Positions 9,643-22,930 of a DNA stretch of 64,000 bases are shown here, in pieces; position 1 is the stretch's first letter, and each line of letters opens with the position of its first letter. The position numbers and the translations under genes were made by a program. Origin of the DNA: Eucommia ulmoides (lineage: Eukaryota; Streptophyta; Magnoliopsida; Garryales; Eucommiaceae). The notes beneath the pieces were generated by a model that was not told the DNA's origin, made no database searches, and worked only from the letters and a program-made list of their open reading frames with translations. The DNA is taken from positions 496,001-560,000 of the forward strand of contig JAENRU010000170.1 in the NCBI GenBank assembly GCA_016647705.1. Direction: 5' to 3'.

Positions 9643-12600
9643 TTAATTTCTTCTTCGATTATAACTACCTCGACTTCGCTTTCTTGATTTGTTGATCCAT
9701 CGATGTTCTTCCCTTTTAACAATGTTGGCAAACCACTTGGGCTTTCCAATATAAAGCAAAAGGTTGCCGACAATCAACGAAAATGCAAATCCACAAGCAT
9801 ATCCAAGAAGAACCACCTTCCAGCCAAATCCACTTTCAAAACTAGAATCATCATCCATTTCTAAGTTTGTATTTTGAGCTTGATGCGGCGCCTTATCATC
9901 TCTACAACCTTTGGTCAGTGGAAAACCACATAATCCCGAGTTTTCACCATAGGAATTGTTTTGAAATGTATCGAACTGTTTACCTCTCATTATTGGTCCC
10001 ACCAAATGATTACTTGAAAGGTTTAAGACCTCAAGAAAAGTTAGACTTGTCAATTCCTCAGGAATTCAGCCCACAAGTTTATTCCTGGAAAGATCCAACC
10101 ATTCGAGCATCGACAAGTTTCCCAATGATGGAGGGATTCGACCAGTAAATCTGTTGTTGGATAAGTTGAGCCCTTTAAGTGCATTAAAGTTTCAAATGAT
10201 ATTTGGGATTTCTCCAGTGAAATTGTTGCTCGATAGATCAATTGTAGTGAAGGTAGTAAGGATCTTCACAAGCTCAAATTGAAAACCCTTCATACTCACC
10301 ATCACTGAATCTTGATAATACCTATCATCCACCACCATGTATTTAAGTCTCTCTTGTTTTCCACTACCAATCATCATACCATTGAGTCTTCCAAAATTCT
10401 TTTCTTGCAGATGTCCAGAGAAATTGTTGTGCGAGAGATCCATGATTCGCAACCTGTTGAATGATCGTTCGCTCTTGAAATTGCCAATGGAACCATGAAA
10501 TTTATTTGCCCGTAAGACGAGAAGCTGTAGTTGGGGAAGAGTTTGTAGCCAGAGGGGGAATGCACCGCTCAACTCATTATTTCCCAGATTTAAAACTTGC
10601 AATTGTCTACAGTGGATCAATGATCGTGGAATTGGCCCTTTCAAATGATTCCCATTTAGATTTATGGTCCTTAAATGGTTACCTCTTGAAAATATTGTTG
10701 AAATGGTTCCCGAGAAGTTGTTCATCCGCAGATCTAGCACCATGAGGTCACTAGTAAAGTTTCCCAAACATGGTGGGATTACACCTCTCAGTCGATTGCA
10801 AGACACATCGAGAATTTGAAGGGAGCTCAATTCACAAATCTCTGCGGGGATTTCTTCGGTGAACTTATTGTTTGAGATCATAATGTATGAAATACCCAGA
10901 GGTGGAATTGGGATTCTCCCTTGGAAGAAGTTGGATCGAAGATTAAGAAGAATTAGACTTGTTTGTTTGGAAATTGACTGTGCAACAAAGCCTTGAAGCT
11001 CATTGTTACTTAAATCAAGCAACAGTAGTGAATCAGTTTTGAAATCTTCAAGATGCCCCGTGAATCTATTAGATGATAGGTATAACGACTCCAAGGAAGG
11101 AAGAGAAAATATCCGTGACGGAATTGTACCAGTAAGAGAGTTATTAGATAGGTTTATATAAGTTAGGTTTTGAAACCTTGTTACGTTGGTGAAAGAATCG
11201 GGAATTGGGCCTTCTAAGTTATTCTGTGCAAGATCTAACCAATCGAGATGCAAAAGATTGAAAAGTGAAGACGGGATTGTTCCAATTAAATTGTTTGCTT
11301 CGAGGGACAAATCTTCCAATTGTGTGAGGTTCCCGATTGATTTTGGAATTGGTCCCTCTAGTCCACATTCTGGAAGATCCAAGTACCTTAACGCTGCGTT
11401 TGGTACGTTGGAATGGAATGAAAATGAATGGAATAACAATAGGATTGGAATTAATATGGTAATAGAATGAAATGATCATTACCATTCCTATGTTTGGTGA
11501 CAAAAGGGATTACATGTGGTATTGGAATGACATCAAAGGGTAAAATAGTAATTTTATTGAATTTTCAAATGGTATAATAGTTAATTTAATTAAATTTCAT
11601 TTGAATTTAAATATTTATTTAATATTTGGTCTCATTTTTTGGCCAATTATTGATTAAAATCTAATCCTATATAATTGGGATTAACCAATACCAAATTTAT
11701 CTTGGTATTGGTTAATCTCATGCTTTGTGGGATTAGAGATTCCTTAGTAATGGGAATGTGATTAAATCCTATGTACCAAACATAGGAATGGAATGACCAT
11801 TCCCATGGTCATTCCAATCCCATCTTAAATCCCGCGTACCAAACGCCACCTAAGGAGTTCATAGCACCTATTGAATCTGGAAGTTCTCCAACAAAACTGG
11901 TTCTTGAAAAATCTATACCCTGGAGAGAGGAAATGTTAAACTTGGGTAGGTGCGTATTAAGATCTTGGTTTTCGAATAGAACGAGATCACTCAAGTATGG
12001 CAACTCGAAAATAGTCTTGGGTAGCTTCCCTTGCAAATTTGTGTTCACAAGACAAATTGTTTCTAAAGAAGATGAGAAATTCATGGGCATGACAGATGAT
12101 ATATTGATGTAAAAAAGTTCAAGGGATTGCAATCGGGTTAAGTTTTGAAGAAGCAATTTGAAATTTTCAGGTGGAAATCTCAACCCATTTTGTCTAGAAG
12201 AATATCCGCTTAGAGAAAGATTAACCAGCTTTGACAAGTACAAGATTTCGGATGGGAATATGCCACAAAAGCCGGAGGAGGAAAGGCTTAGATCTGTCAA
12301 ATTGGTTAAGTTTCCGAATTTGGGTGAAATTTGAGACAGATAAAAATTGTTGTAAGAAAGATCGAGACGCCGGAGGTGAGAGAGTTTGAAGAGGGTGCTA
12401 TTTGAGTGGAGGCTCCCTTGAAGGAAGCCGCAATGGAGATCCAACTCTATCACATAGCCTGTCGATGGATCGCAGGTGACTCCTTCCCATTTGCAACAAT
12501 CACTATTCTCATTCCAAGAAGACGTCGTGGAATGAGTAGTTGAATTTCTACCACAATCATAATAAATAGGATATGTAGTAGACACATTAATGGTAAAGGC

Positions 12601-12726
12601 CTGCTTAAAACGAAGCAAAGCAAGGTTCTGATCATGGCGGCAAGAGTGATTAAAGGAAAGAGAGAGAGAAGAAAAAGCACCTTGAAACACCACCACCATA
12701 AGGAAGATGAATTGAGAGACTCTCAT
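9643..12726 (-). pseudogene. LRR receptor-like protein (Cf-9/RLP type), disrupted
   Basis: A single-frame receptor-like protein gene without introns. From the ATG at 12724-12726 (MRVSQFIFLM) it has a signal peptide, then an N-cap with SSWNENSDCCKWEGVTCD, then many 23-24-residue extracellular LRRs (LxxLxLxxNxLxGxIP). A non-LRR island (about VDDRYYQDSVMVSMKGF) follows, then final LRRs, the NSGLCGFPL motif, an acidic stretch, one membrane helix (VVLLGYACGFAFSLIVGNLL) and a short basic tail. There is no kinase, as expected for RLPs. Without the insertion it spans about 874 codons; the family is usually 850-1000. The lesions are a MITE at 11392-11850, TGA at 10192-10194 where IIGN is expected, and TGA at 10066-10068 before IPEELTSL. 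The frame is otherwise intact, so inactivation looks recent. Related intact proteins sense pathogen molecules at the plasma membrane; any function here is inference. Confidence 0.9.
11392..11850. mobile_element. Harbinger-like MITE inside the RLP coding region
   Basis: A 459-bp insertion flanked by TAA at 11389-11391 and 11851-11853. The ends are inverted: GCGTTTGGTACG near the left, CGTACCAAACGC near the right. The subterminal DNA is also palindromic, with repeated GGAATGGAATG and CATTCC. Removing the element plus one TAA restores an uninterrupted LRR (NSL/RYLDL), so the exact insertion point is certain. TSD and TIR suit PIF/Harbinger MITEs. There is no coding capacity. Confidence 0.9.
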
Positions 12727-12780
12727 TTCCTCTTTGTTTAAAAGTAAGATACACATACTCTCCCATTCAAGAGAACATAG

Positions 12781-12787
12781 ATTTATA
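12781..12787 (-). promoter_or_regulatory. Probable TATA box of the RLP gene
   Basis: TATAAAT on the minus strand, about 55 bp upstream of the chosen ATG (12724-12726), leaving a 5' UTR of roughly 20-30 nt. The same box and flanks recur at about 18095-18105 in a duplicated copy that has lost the coding region. Confidence 0.5.
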
Positions 12788-14277
12788 GCACTAAAGACGT
12801 GTACAACACTCAGTTTACTTCCTAAAGAGAAGACCCATTTGTTTCTCTCTCATAAGTCTATACTTTTGGATTTTTCATCTCTCTTTCCACTCTCTTTCTA
12901 CAAAATTATTTTCAAATTACGAAAGTGATTGTGAAAAAAAAAATTATTTGAAATTCCATTGTAGTGGGATGTTGTAGTTATTTTGTTGATTAATATTTCC
13001 ATTACAAATGAAAGTTTGATTTTAAATCTACTAACCAAAAATTGCCTTTAAGTAATTATTATTCACATCAAATAATTCTTTTTATTAAAATTATAACATT
13101 TAAAAGTATTAGAAGTTCAAATTTAAAATCACATGATTTCAAGTGGGATAACTCTTTTGATTTATACAATGGATTGAGTACTCTTAAATGATAGATGTGA
13201 GATAGAAATTTAATAAATAGTATATGTTTTAATTATAATTTATTATTTTTGAAACAAAATGAGTGGAAGCCAATTAATCACTCATTTCTTATCTTCATAT
13301 AAAACCTAACACGGAAGAAAGACTTGTATGTCTTTTTTAGCACTCTAAAAAATCTAGACTTTTGGCTCAATTCTCAATGATGGTAGAGTCCATACATAAA
13401 ACATAATTATCATTTGATCACATCAAATAGTAGTCATGGCACACCAAAGTGGAATATGCACAGGCACAGGTAGGACCAATCGTCAATCGTAACAAGGCAC
13501 CATGGCTTAAATAGTATTTCTGGAATTGAAATTATTACTAAGAAATGCATTTTTCTTTTGAGTATCTAAAATAGCATTTGTATCATTAACACTCACCAAT
13601 TATCTCCTAAAATTAATGGTCAAACCTCAAAAAGACCTAAATTAATAAATTATTTGATATTAATTAATATTTATGTTTTGGGTCGTTATTCATTTGCACT
13701 AGTTTTTTCTTTTATATTTTTATATAACCCAAATCTTATCTGATCAATTTGATAAAAGGGTGAATTCTAATAATTATTTGACAATCGTACTTTTATTTAA
13801 AGCACAAAAGGTTAAAATATTGATCAAAGTAAACAATAATTCAGACAAATAAATTTTTTTTTCCACAACTTAACATCGATTGAAGCATAACATATGGGTG
13901 GGTGTCGGGGGTACAAAATGTAATTTAAGGAGAGAACAATTTAAGGGGGTACAAAATGTAATTGTTTAACGAATCAAACAATTAAGAAAACAACTTAGAT
14001 TAAAAACCCTATTCAACATGGTGTTTTAACCACAAAAAATATGTCGACCGTGTGTTGTTCTTTTTTGTATGTAATTTCCTGTGTCATTTTGCTCAAAAGT
14101 ATACTTTTTCTATTATTTAAAAAATGTCAGTCACTTTCTCTTATTATTTTGGTCAAACACCACTTAAATTCCCTATAGGTCAAAATTAGTATTTTTTTTA
14201 ATGTAACGATAATTTTATTTTTAATAATTTAAAAATAATTAAATTATTAAAAATTAAAACACATGAATATTCCTTTA

Positions 14278-14315
<38 letters not shown>

Positions 14316-14384
14316 TCTTTTATCTTTTGACACTAAGATCCCCATTAAAAAATATATTTTTTCACCTCTTTATTTAGAAGAAAA

Positions 14385-14545
14385 AAGAATCCTCTCCACT
14401 CCCACCTCGGCAAAACAACTCCCACACTCACCTCACCAGAAAAATGGTGGGGGTGAGTTTTTCCAGCATGGTGGGGTGGATTTTTCCAGCAATTTCGGTG
14501 TGGGGGTTATTGTTCTGAAGAGGTAGGGGTGGGGAGGGGCGATTT
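14385..14545. repeat. GGTGGGGG-rich repeat block, copy 1 of 3
   Basis: A GC-rich block with ctccactcccacct, aacaactcccacactcacct and atggtgggggtgag, partly self-complementary. Copies lie at about 19860-20030 and 28085-28240. Frames through it are low complexity. Confidence 0.7.
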
Positions 14546-15249
14546 TTTTTTTTTAATTTGATAAAAATAAATGGGTGAAAAAAATATAAAATTAAAAAAT
14601 ATTTTTTAATGAATTTTTGAAAAAATAAAAGAACAAAATATATATTTTTTAAATAAGAGAATGTCATTTATGTCTATTAGAAAAAATGATCATAAGAAGG
14701 TGACTGGTATTTTTCAAATATTAAAGGAAGTTTGTGATTTTAAAAAAAATGAAAGGGGTAAATGATAAATACCCTTAGTTCTTATTATTTGTAAGATATT
14801 ATATTTTTAAAATTACTTGCAGATTATTGTTTTCTTTTTTATTTTAGTAAAGAAAAAAAAAAGGTTAATTACACTTTACCCTTTGTGATTAGACTATGTT
14901 GCACTTTGTCTCCCTGTGATATTTTCTTTACTACTTACTCTCTTTGTGCTTGTGAACTAAAGTGCATCGGTTAAAATTTAACAGAATGAAGGGCAATTAT
15001 GTCATTTTACTTTGAAATTAACAGTAATTTTGTCATTTTGTTCTAATTAATTCAAGGAGACCTATTTGAGTGGGAATGAAAATATATTTTTAAGTAGACA
15101 AATATATTAGCCAAGTACAAATGCCTAAAGGAGTTGGAGTTGCTCTTAACAGTTTACAAATGAAAACTTGATTTTAAATCTATTAACCAAAAAATGCCTT
15201 TAAGTAATTATTATTCACATCAAATAATTATTTTTATTAAAATTATAAC

Positions 15250-15357
15250 AAAGATGGGTTATCAAGAATGTAGAGGAGATAGGATGGACAGTTGGTCAGA
15301 TCTAGTATGGATCGTACATGGACAGTAGTTGGAGTCGACGGCTCTCCCAGGGTCTCA
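15250..15357. repeat. 105-bp block found in four of eight upstream copies
   Basis: From aaagatgggttatcaagaat to agttggagtcgacggctctc and cagggtct. The same block sits at the same relative place at about 20724-20830, 23520-23628 and 26342-26450. It replaces atttaaaagtattagaagtt of the other copies (13090, 18350, 22540, 25330). It is richer in GC than its surroundings and its origin is unknown; the opposite strand has a short open frame that I do not recognise. Confidence 0.75.
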
Positions 15358-16349
15358 AATTTAAAATCATATGATTTCAAATGGGATAACTCATTTGATT
15401 TGTACAATTGTTTGAGTACTCTCAAATGAAAGATATGGGATAAAAATCTAATAAATAGTTTTTAACTTACCTATTTTTTTTTTTCAAAAATAATATATAT
15501 TTTTAATTATAATTTATTATTTTTGAAACAAAATGAGTGGAAGCTAATTCTTCAGTCATTTCTTATCGCCATGCAAAACATGACAAAGAATGAAGATTTG
15601 TATGTCTCTTTTAACACTTCAAAAAGTCTAGGCTTTTGATTCAATTCTCAATGGTGGTGGAGTCCAAACATGAAACATACTTATCATTTGATCACATCAA
15701 ATACTGGACATGGCATACCAAAGTGGAATATGCTCGGATCATAATAGGGGACCATCTATGGCTTAACTCAATTTATGTCCTAAAGACTTTAAGACTAAGA
15801 AGAACTGTTTGTTTCACTCTCAAAGTCTATGCTTTTGGCATCATCTTCTTTTTCTCTCCAATTTTTTTTTTTTTTTTTAAATTATTTTCACAAAAGAATA
15901 TCAATAAAACACGCAAAGTAAAGACTTTTTTTGCATACATAAAAAGAAACTGTACCATATATATGGAAATGGGGTGACAAATATATGTACCATAAAAGAA
16001 AAAGTAAAACTATGATTTGAATTCTTTTTCGAAAAATCTTTTTGATGTTTTTGAAATAAAGTGGGATAATTTTTTGTATTTTTTGAAATGTAGCTCATGG
16101 TACAATCATTTGTCAAATATTGACAATTTAACGATAACGATTCCGGAGCGATTGTTTTGATGATTTTTTTAGTTTTGGGTTACTTTGGAAAAACTAAAAA
16201 TATTTTTGATGCACTCAAAAAAAAAAAAAAAAAATTGGTGGAATAGGAAAAAAGAAAAGAAAAAGTAATTTTACTCAGGAATAAATTATTTCTTGGTGGA
16301 ATAAGAATTAATTATTTCTTGGTGGAATAGGAAAAAGACATTGTGTTAC

Positions 16350-16455
16350 ATCCTAAGACTTAAGACTAAGAAGACCCGCAATTTACGTCCTAAAGACTTA
16401 GACTAAAAAGACCCGTAATTTACGTCCTAAAGACTTAGACTAAGAAGACCCATTA
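16350..16455. repeat. Minisatellite, about 37 bp x 3
   Basis: Three near-copies of a unit containing tcctaaagacttagactaag and aagaccc in tandem. A related single copy is at about 17690-17710. Confidence 0.8.
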
Positions 16456-16499
16456 GTTTCATTCACAAAAGTCTATCCTTTTGGGAGTTGTATACCAAG

Positions 16500-17220
16500 C
16501 AATTACCCTTTTTTTCTCCTCTAAAAAATAACTCTTTTCATTTTAATTACCAAACACACATAAGTTGGAATTAGCAATCCTCGCTTATTAACGTCAAGAT
16601 TGCTAAACCCGGCTTTCCTATGTTTAAAAAAAGTGAAAATTGAAATATGTTAATTCCGATTAAACGATTCATTTTAACCCTTTTTTTAATAACCAGAGGT
16701 AGTACTTCCAGCTCTAAAACTATTAAGTTGATAAATACTACTACAGGCTTTATAGAAGCAGGTTTTTTTTCCCATTTCGCATTCTTTTTTCTTTATGTCC
16801 CTCAGACGGCTGCCACACCTCCTTCTTCTTCATTTCTTCTTCTCCTTCAGCCACCTACTCCCCCATTCGAACCGCAACCTCCTTCTTCCATCGTTGCCTA
16901 CTCCTTTATTCCATCCATTTCTGTTACCATCACTGCCATTCTTTGCCACTAGGTAAAAAAAATTCATTTTTTTTCTTCTTCGTTCTTCATTCTTCAGGGA
17001 ATGAACATTCAAATCTGAATATTTTTCATTGACATTTAAATCAAATCTGGACATTCAAATGAAAAAAAAAAAAATCTACTAAAAAATTCACGAATCTGAA
17101 AAATTTACATTCACATGCAAGGCGACGAGAGATCTAAAACTTTCAAGATCTAAAAATTTCTAGGTCTAAGAGGGCAAAAGAGAGAGAGGGTGGTTGAGCA
17201 CAGCCAATTACCACTGCTTC
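16500..17220. other. Intergenic, no gene seen
   Basis: This holds a CT-rich stretch (16800-16960) with overlapping low-complexity frames on both strands. The piece at 16560-16640 (agcaatcctcgcttattaac and following) recurs at 17820-17900, showing another local duplication of about 1.25 kb spacing. Confidence 0.5.
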
Positions 17221-17224
17221 TTTG

Positions 17225-17600
17225 GTCCCTATGGTCAGGCCTAATTGCACTTTACCCCCTATATTATTTTCGTCAACACTTTGTCCCTTGTGATTTTGTA
17301 CTAAAGTGCAACACTAACTCCGTTGGATGGAAAATGTCAAATGTCAATTTTACTCTTCTTTCCTAGTTGCACTCTACCTCCCTGTGCTTTTGACTAAAGT
17401 GTTGACAAAAATAACACAGAGATGTAGAGTGTAACTTAGAAAAAAGGGTAAAATTGATATTTTATATTTTTTGTCCAACGGAGTTAGTGTTGCACTTTAG
17501 CCTAGAAGCACAGGGGACAAAATACTGACAAAAAATACACAAGGGAAGAAAATGCAGCTAGGTCTAAACACAAGAGGGCAAAGAGTAATTACCCTTTACT
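17225..17600. mobile_element. Foldback MITE-like element
   Basis: The left side reads cctaattgcactttaccccc, acactttgtccctt, actaaagtgcaacactaact. The right side is its inverse: ggagttagtgttgcacttta, ggggacaaaata, gagggcaaagagtaatta. The two arms form a long imperfect inverted repeat around 17400. Single-arm relatives are at 14866, 20335, 23130, 25965 and 28555. No coding capacity. Confidence 0.65.
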
Positions 17601-19289
17601 TTATGGCTTGGTGGAATAGGAAAAATTTATTTCTTGTTGGAATAGGAAAAAAAACGTTTAATCATTCCTTGACTCAATTTATGTCGACTTAAAGACTAGG
17701 AAGACCCATTTGTTTCACTCTCAAAAGTCTATGCTTTTGGGAGTTGTCTACTAAATAATTACTTTTTTTTTCCCTTGTCTTTTTTTTAAAAAATAATTCT
17801 TTTTATTTTATTTACCGAACACACATAAGTCGGGATTAACAATCTTGACTTATTAAAGCCGAGATTGCTAAACTAGGCTTTCCAATTTTTTAAAATAAAA
17901 AAATTAAAACCGAAATTGCTATTTTATTTGACACCTATATGCTTTTCGGAATCCCGCTCAAATCAGGGGAAATATTGTCGGCGATTGAGGTCGTCGATGA
18001 AAATTTTTCATGGGATTCATTGTCTGTGAACCTAACCCTAAAAAACATAAATTTCAAAATTAAAATACACACACTTCCCCATTCGAGAGAAGAGAGATTT
18101 ATAGCACTAAGGACGTGTATAGCACTCAGTTTACTTCCTAAAGAGAACACCCATTTGTTTCCCTCTCAAAACTCTATGCTTTTGGCATCGTCTTCTTTTC
18201 ATATCTCTTTCTACAAAAAATTATTTTCAAATGAATAATTTTGTTGATTAATATTTCCATTACAAATGAAAACTTGATTTTAAATCTACTAAACCAAAAA
18301 CTGCCTTTAAGTAAATTATTATTCACATCAAATAATTATTTTTATTAAAAAGTATTAGAAGTTTCCAATTTAAAATCACATGATTTCAAGTGGGATAACT
18401 CTTTTTATTTATACAATAAATTAAGTACTCTCAAATGATAGTTATGGAATAGAAATCTAATAAATAATTTTTTGCTTACCTATTTTTTTCTTCCAAAAAT
18501 AATATATATTTTTAATTATAATTTATTATTTTTGAAACAAAATGAGTGGAAGTCAATTCTTCACTCATTTCTTATCTCCATGCAAAACCTGACAAAGAAG
18601 GAAGATTTGTATGTCTCCTTTAGCACTCCAAAAAGTCTAATTGTTTGGCTCAATTCTCAATGGTGGTGGAGTCCATGCATGAAACATAACTATCGTTAAC
18701 AATCTACTTTAAATAAAGTTTTTTAGTTTAAAAATCCTATTCGACATGGTGTTTTCACCAAAAAAAAAATGTTCACCATCTGTTGCCCTTTTTTGTATGT
18801 TATTCCTATGTTATTTTGCTCAAAAACACACTTTCATTGTTATTTAGAAAATATCAGTCACTCTCTTATCATTTCGGTCAAATGTCACTTCGATTCCCAT
18901 GGTTAAAAATTGCACAAACCGATTATATGCAGTTTGGCCCATGGGTTTGGTCCAACCCGGGATAAACTGACCTCTACCTAGCCCTACTAGTGTTTAATGC
19001 GTAATGTTACCTATTCTTGTATGTAGGCTTCTTAAAGTTGTAATTATTATACTCCAAATTGTAATGCGATTATATAATATTGTAATTGTTTTTACAATAA
19101 GTTGTACAATATTTTTAATTAATTACTCTAAAAAATAATTTATTGTTTACAAAAATAATGGGAACATAAAAGGTATTTTTTATTTGTTAATTATAAGCAG
19201 TAAAATTAAGGACAAATTATTAAATTGCCTTCAGATAAGTCACTTATAGTAGATTGTCTATATTTTTTCTCTTCATTAGATACATGTAA

Positions 19290-19500
19290 GTGGGATTTAT
19301 TTTTTTTATTGTTAATTACTTGATATTTATTAGAATGGACGTGCATTCCGGTCGAGTTGCTGTCGGTGCCAAAGTTGAGATTGCATCGGTAGGCAGTACT
19401 CTGAGTCGGATGTATAACAATGTGATGCGTCAAACTCGTGGATTTCACCTACACTTCCATTGCACGCCACTACCATGGTTTGGCCCTTTTTGGTCCAAGA
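19290..19500 (+). other. Unrecognised coding-like island
   Basis: A short stretch with higher GC than its flanks and an open frame (MDVHSGRVAVGAKVEIAS and onwards). It lies between repeats and is absent from the sister duplications. I do not recognise the product; it could be a captured gene piece or chance. Confidence 0.2.
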
Positions 19501-21246
19501 AAAAAAAAAATAGATTTGATTACTTGAGTTTAAATAACGTTTTAGTTTAAAAACCCTATTCAACATGGTGTTTTAACCAAAAAACAAAAATAAATGTTCA
19601 CCGTGTGTTGTTCTTTTTTGTATGTAATTTCCTGTGTCATTTTGCTCAAAAGCGCACTTTTTCTGTTAAAATTAGTATTTTTTTAATGTAACGATAATTT
19701 TATCTTTAATAATTTAAAAATAATGAAATTATTAAAAATTAAAACACATAAATATCTCTTTAAGTTTTTTGTTTTTTGTTTTTTAAATCTCCTTTATCTT
19801 TTGACACTAAGATTCTCATTAAAAAATATATTTTTTCACCTCTTTATTTAGAAAAAAAAATCTCCTCTCCACTCCCACCTTGACAAAACAACTCCCACAC
19901 TCACCTCGCCAAAAAAATGGTGGGGGTGAGTTCTTCCAGCATGGTGGGGTGGATTTTTCCGGCGACTTCGGTGTGGGGGTTATTGTTATGAAGAGGTAGG
20001 GGCGGGGAGGGGCAATTTTTTTTTTTAATTTGATAAAAATAAATGGGTGAAAAAAACATAAAATTAAAAAATAATTTTTAATGAATTTTTGAAAAAATAA
20101 AAGAACAAAATATATATTTTTTAAATAAGAGAATGTCATTTATGTATTTTAGAAAAAATGATCATAGGAAGGTGACTGGTATTTTTCAAATAATAAAGGA
20201 AGTTTATGATTTTGAAAAAAATGAAAGGGGTAAATGATAAATACCCCTAGTTCTTATTATCTGTAAGATATTACATATTTAAAATTACTTGCCGATTATT
20301 GTTTTATTTTTTATTTTAGTAAAAAAAAAAAAAAAAAGGTTAATTACACTTTACCCCCTATGATTAGACCGTGTTGCACTTTATTCCCCTGTGATATTTT
20401 CTTTACTACTTACTCTCTTTGTACTTGTGAACTAAATTGCATCGGTTAAAAGTTAACAGAATGAAGGGCAATTATGTCATTTTACTTTAAAATTAACAAT
20501 AATTTTGTCATTTTGTTTTAACTAATTCAAGGAGACCTATTTGAGTGGGAATAAAAATATATTTTTAAGTAGGCAAATATATTAGCTAAGTACAAATGCG
20601 TAAATGAGTTGGAGTTGCTCTTAACAGTTTACAAATGAAAACTTGATTTTAAATCTATTAACCAAAAAATGCCTTTAAGTAATAATTATTCACATCAAAT
20701 AATTATTTTTATTAAAATTATAATAAAGATGGGTTGTCAAGAATGTAGAGGAGGTAGGATGGGCAGTTGGTCAGATCTAGTATGGATCGTACATGGTCAG
20801 TAGTTGGAGTCGGCGACACTCCCAGGGTCTAAAATTTAAAATCATATGATTTCAAGTGGGATAACTCATTTGATTTATACAATGGTTTGAATACTCTCAA
20901 ATGATAGATATTGAATATGTAGAAATCTATTAAATAGTTTTTAACTTACCAATTTTTCTTTCCAAAAATAATATATATTTTTAATCATAATTTATTATTT
21001 TTGAAATAAAATGAGTGGAAGTCAATTCTTCACTCATTTTTTATTTCCGTGCGAAATTTGACAAAGAAGGAAGACTTGTATGTCTCTTTTAGCACTCTAA
21101 AAAGTCTATGTTTTTTGCTCAATTCTCAATGGTGGTGGAGTCCATAAATGAAATATAATTGTCATTTGATCACATCAAATAGTGGTCATAGCATACCAAT
21201 GTGGAATATGCACAGGCTAGGGGACCATCTATGACTTTAATAGTAT

Positions 21247-21894
21247 AAGTTTATACCAAAATCCACCCATATAGTTTTGCATTAAATCAAATATCTCCCT
21301 TGTAGTTTTACCAATCTCAGTCATCCCCCTTGACTTATTTTTTAGTGTTAAAAGACATAAATGTCCTTTTGTTATTTTAAAAAAATTATGTTTTTATTTT
21401 TATAAAAATTCATTAACACCCCATTATTTTTAAAATAATATTTTTTACCCTTAACTTTTTAAGTAGTTATATTTACCACCACCACCCACCGCCAACGCCA
21501 CACCACCGCCACTGCCACCACTACCCACCACTACAGCCACTGCTGAAGAGATAGAGAGGGGGTGGTGGTGGGGAGAGGGAGATTTTTTTCTTTTTTTTAA
21601 TAAAAGGGTTAAAAAAATATTTTTTTAGATGGGGATATTAGTGTAAAAAATGAAAGATGAAAATATACATATAGAAAAATTAAAGGGTTATTTATGTATT
21701 TTTAATTTTTAATTAACTAATCATTTTTAAATAGTTAGGGGTAAAATTATTATTATAATAAATTTTTTTATCTATAAGGGAGATAAATGGTAATTGACCA
21801 AACACGATAGGGGGGGCTGATTGGGATTTGCAAAACTACAGGGGAAGTACAAGGTTTGGTGTAAAACTATAGAGGAAATCAATGACATATACCC
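21247..21894. mobile_element. Mutator-like MITE with long TIRs, copy 1
   Basis: The ends form a long inverted repeat of about 90 bp: atagttttgcattaaatca and tgtagttttac on the left, with matching tgcaaaactacaggggaag and aaaactatag on the right. It is flanked by TTAATAGTAT and TAAATAGTAT (right copy 21895-21904). The interior has a GCC/ACC-rich core (21480-21545) that does not code. A TSD of 9-10 bp and long TIRs fit non-autonomous Mutator elements. Confidence 0.8.
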
Positions 21895-22930
21895 TAAATA
21901 GTATTTCTAGAGTTGAAATTATTAGAATGCATTTTTCTTTTGAGGATGCTATCTAAAATAGCATTTGTATCATTAACACTCTAATTTAAATAACGTTTTT
22001 TAGTTTAAAAACCCTAATCAACATGGTGTTTTAACCCAAAAAAAAAAGTTCACCATCTGTTGCTTCTTTTTTTTTTGGAATGTTATTTCATATGTCATTT
22101 TGGTGAAAGACAGAATTTGTCTGTTATTTAAAAAATACAAGTCACTCTCGTATCATTTTGATCAAACACCACTGAGATTCCTTATAGGTTAAAAATTAGT
22201 AATTTTTTAATATAACGATAATTTTATCTTTAATAAGTTTAAAATAATTAAATTATTAAAAATTAAAACACATAAATATCCCTTAAAAAAAAAAATTTGT
22301 TATATTTGTCTTCTTTTTGGATTTTTCATCTCTCTTTCTACAAAATTATTTTCAAATTACAAAAGTGATTGTGAAAAAAAAAAATTATTTGAAATCCATT
22401 GTAGTGGGATGTTGTAGTTATTTTGTTGATTAATATTTCCATTACAAATGAAAGCTTGATTTTAAATCTACTAACCAAAAATTGCCTTTAAGTAATTATT
22501 ATTCACATCAAATAATTCTTTTTATTAAATTATAACATTTAAAAGTATTAGAAGTTCAAATTTAAAATCACATAATTTCAAGTGGGATAACTCTTTTGAT
22601 TTATACAATGGATTGAGTACTCTTAAATTATAAATATGTGATAGAAATCTAATAAATAGTATATGTTATAATTATAATTTATTATTTTTGAAACAAAATG
22701 AGTGGAAGCCAATTAATCACTCATTTCTTATCTCCATGTAAAACCTGACAAAGAAGGAAGACTTGTATGTCTCTTTTAGCACTCCAAAAACTCTAGGTTT
22801 TTGGCTCAATTCTCAATGATAGTGGAGTCCATGAATGAAACATAAATATCATTTGATCACATCAAATAGTGGTCATAGCATACCAAAGTGGAGTATGCAC
22901 AGGGGGGACCATCTATGGCTTAAATGGTAT

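Noticed and set aside
11809..11850. Extra C-terminal residues of the RLP N-terminal frame and the start of the second frame at 11439
   Set aside because: Both lie inside the MITE and are by-products of the insertion, not real protein ends.
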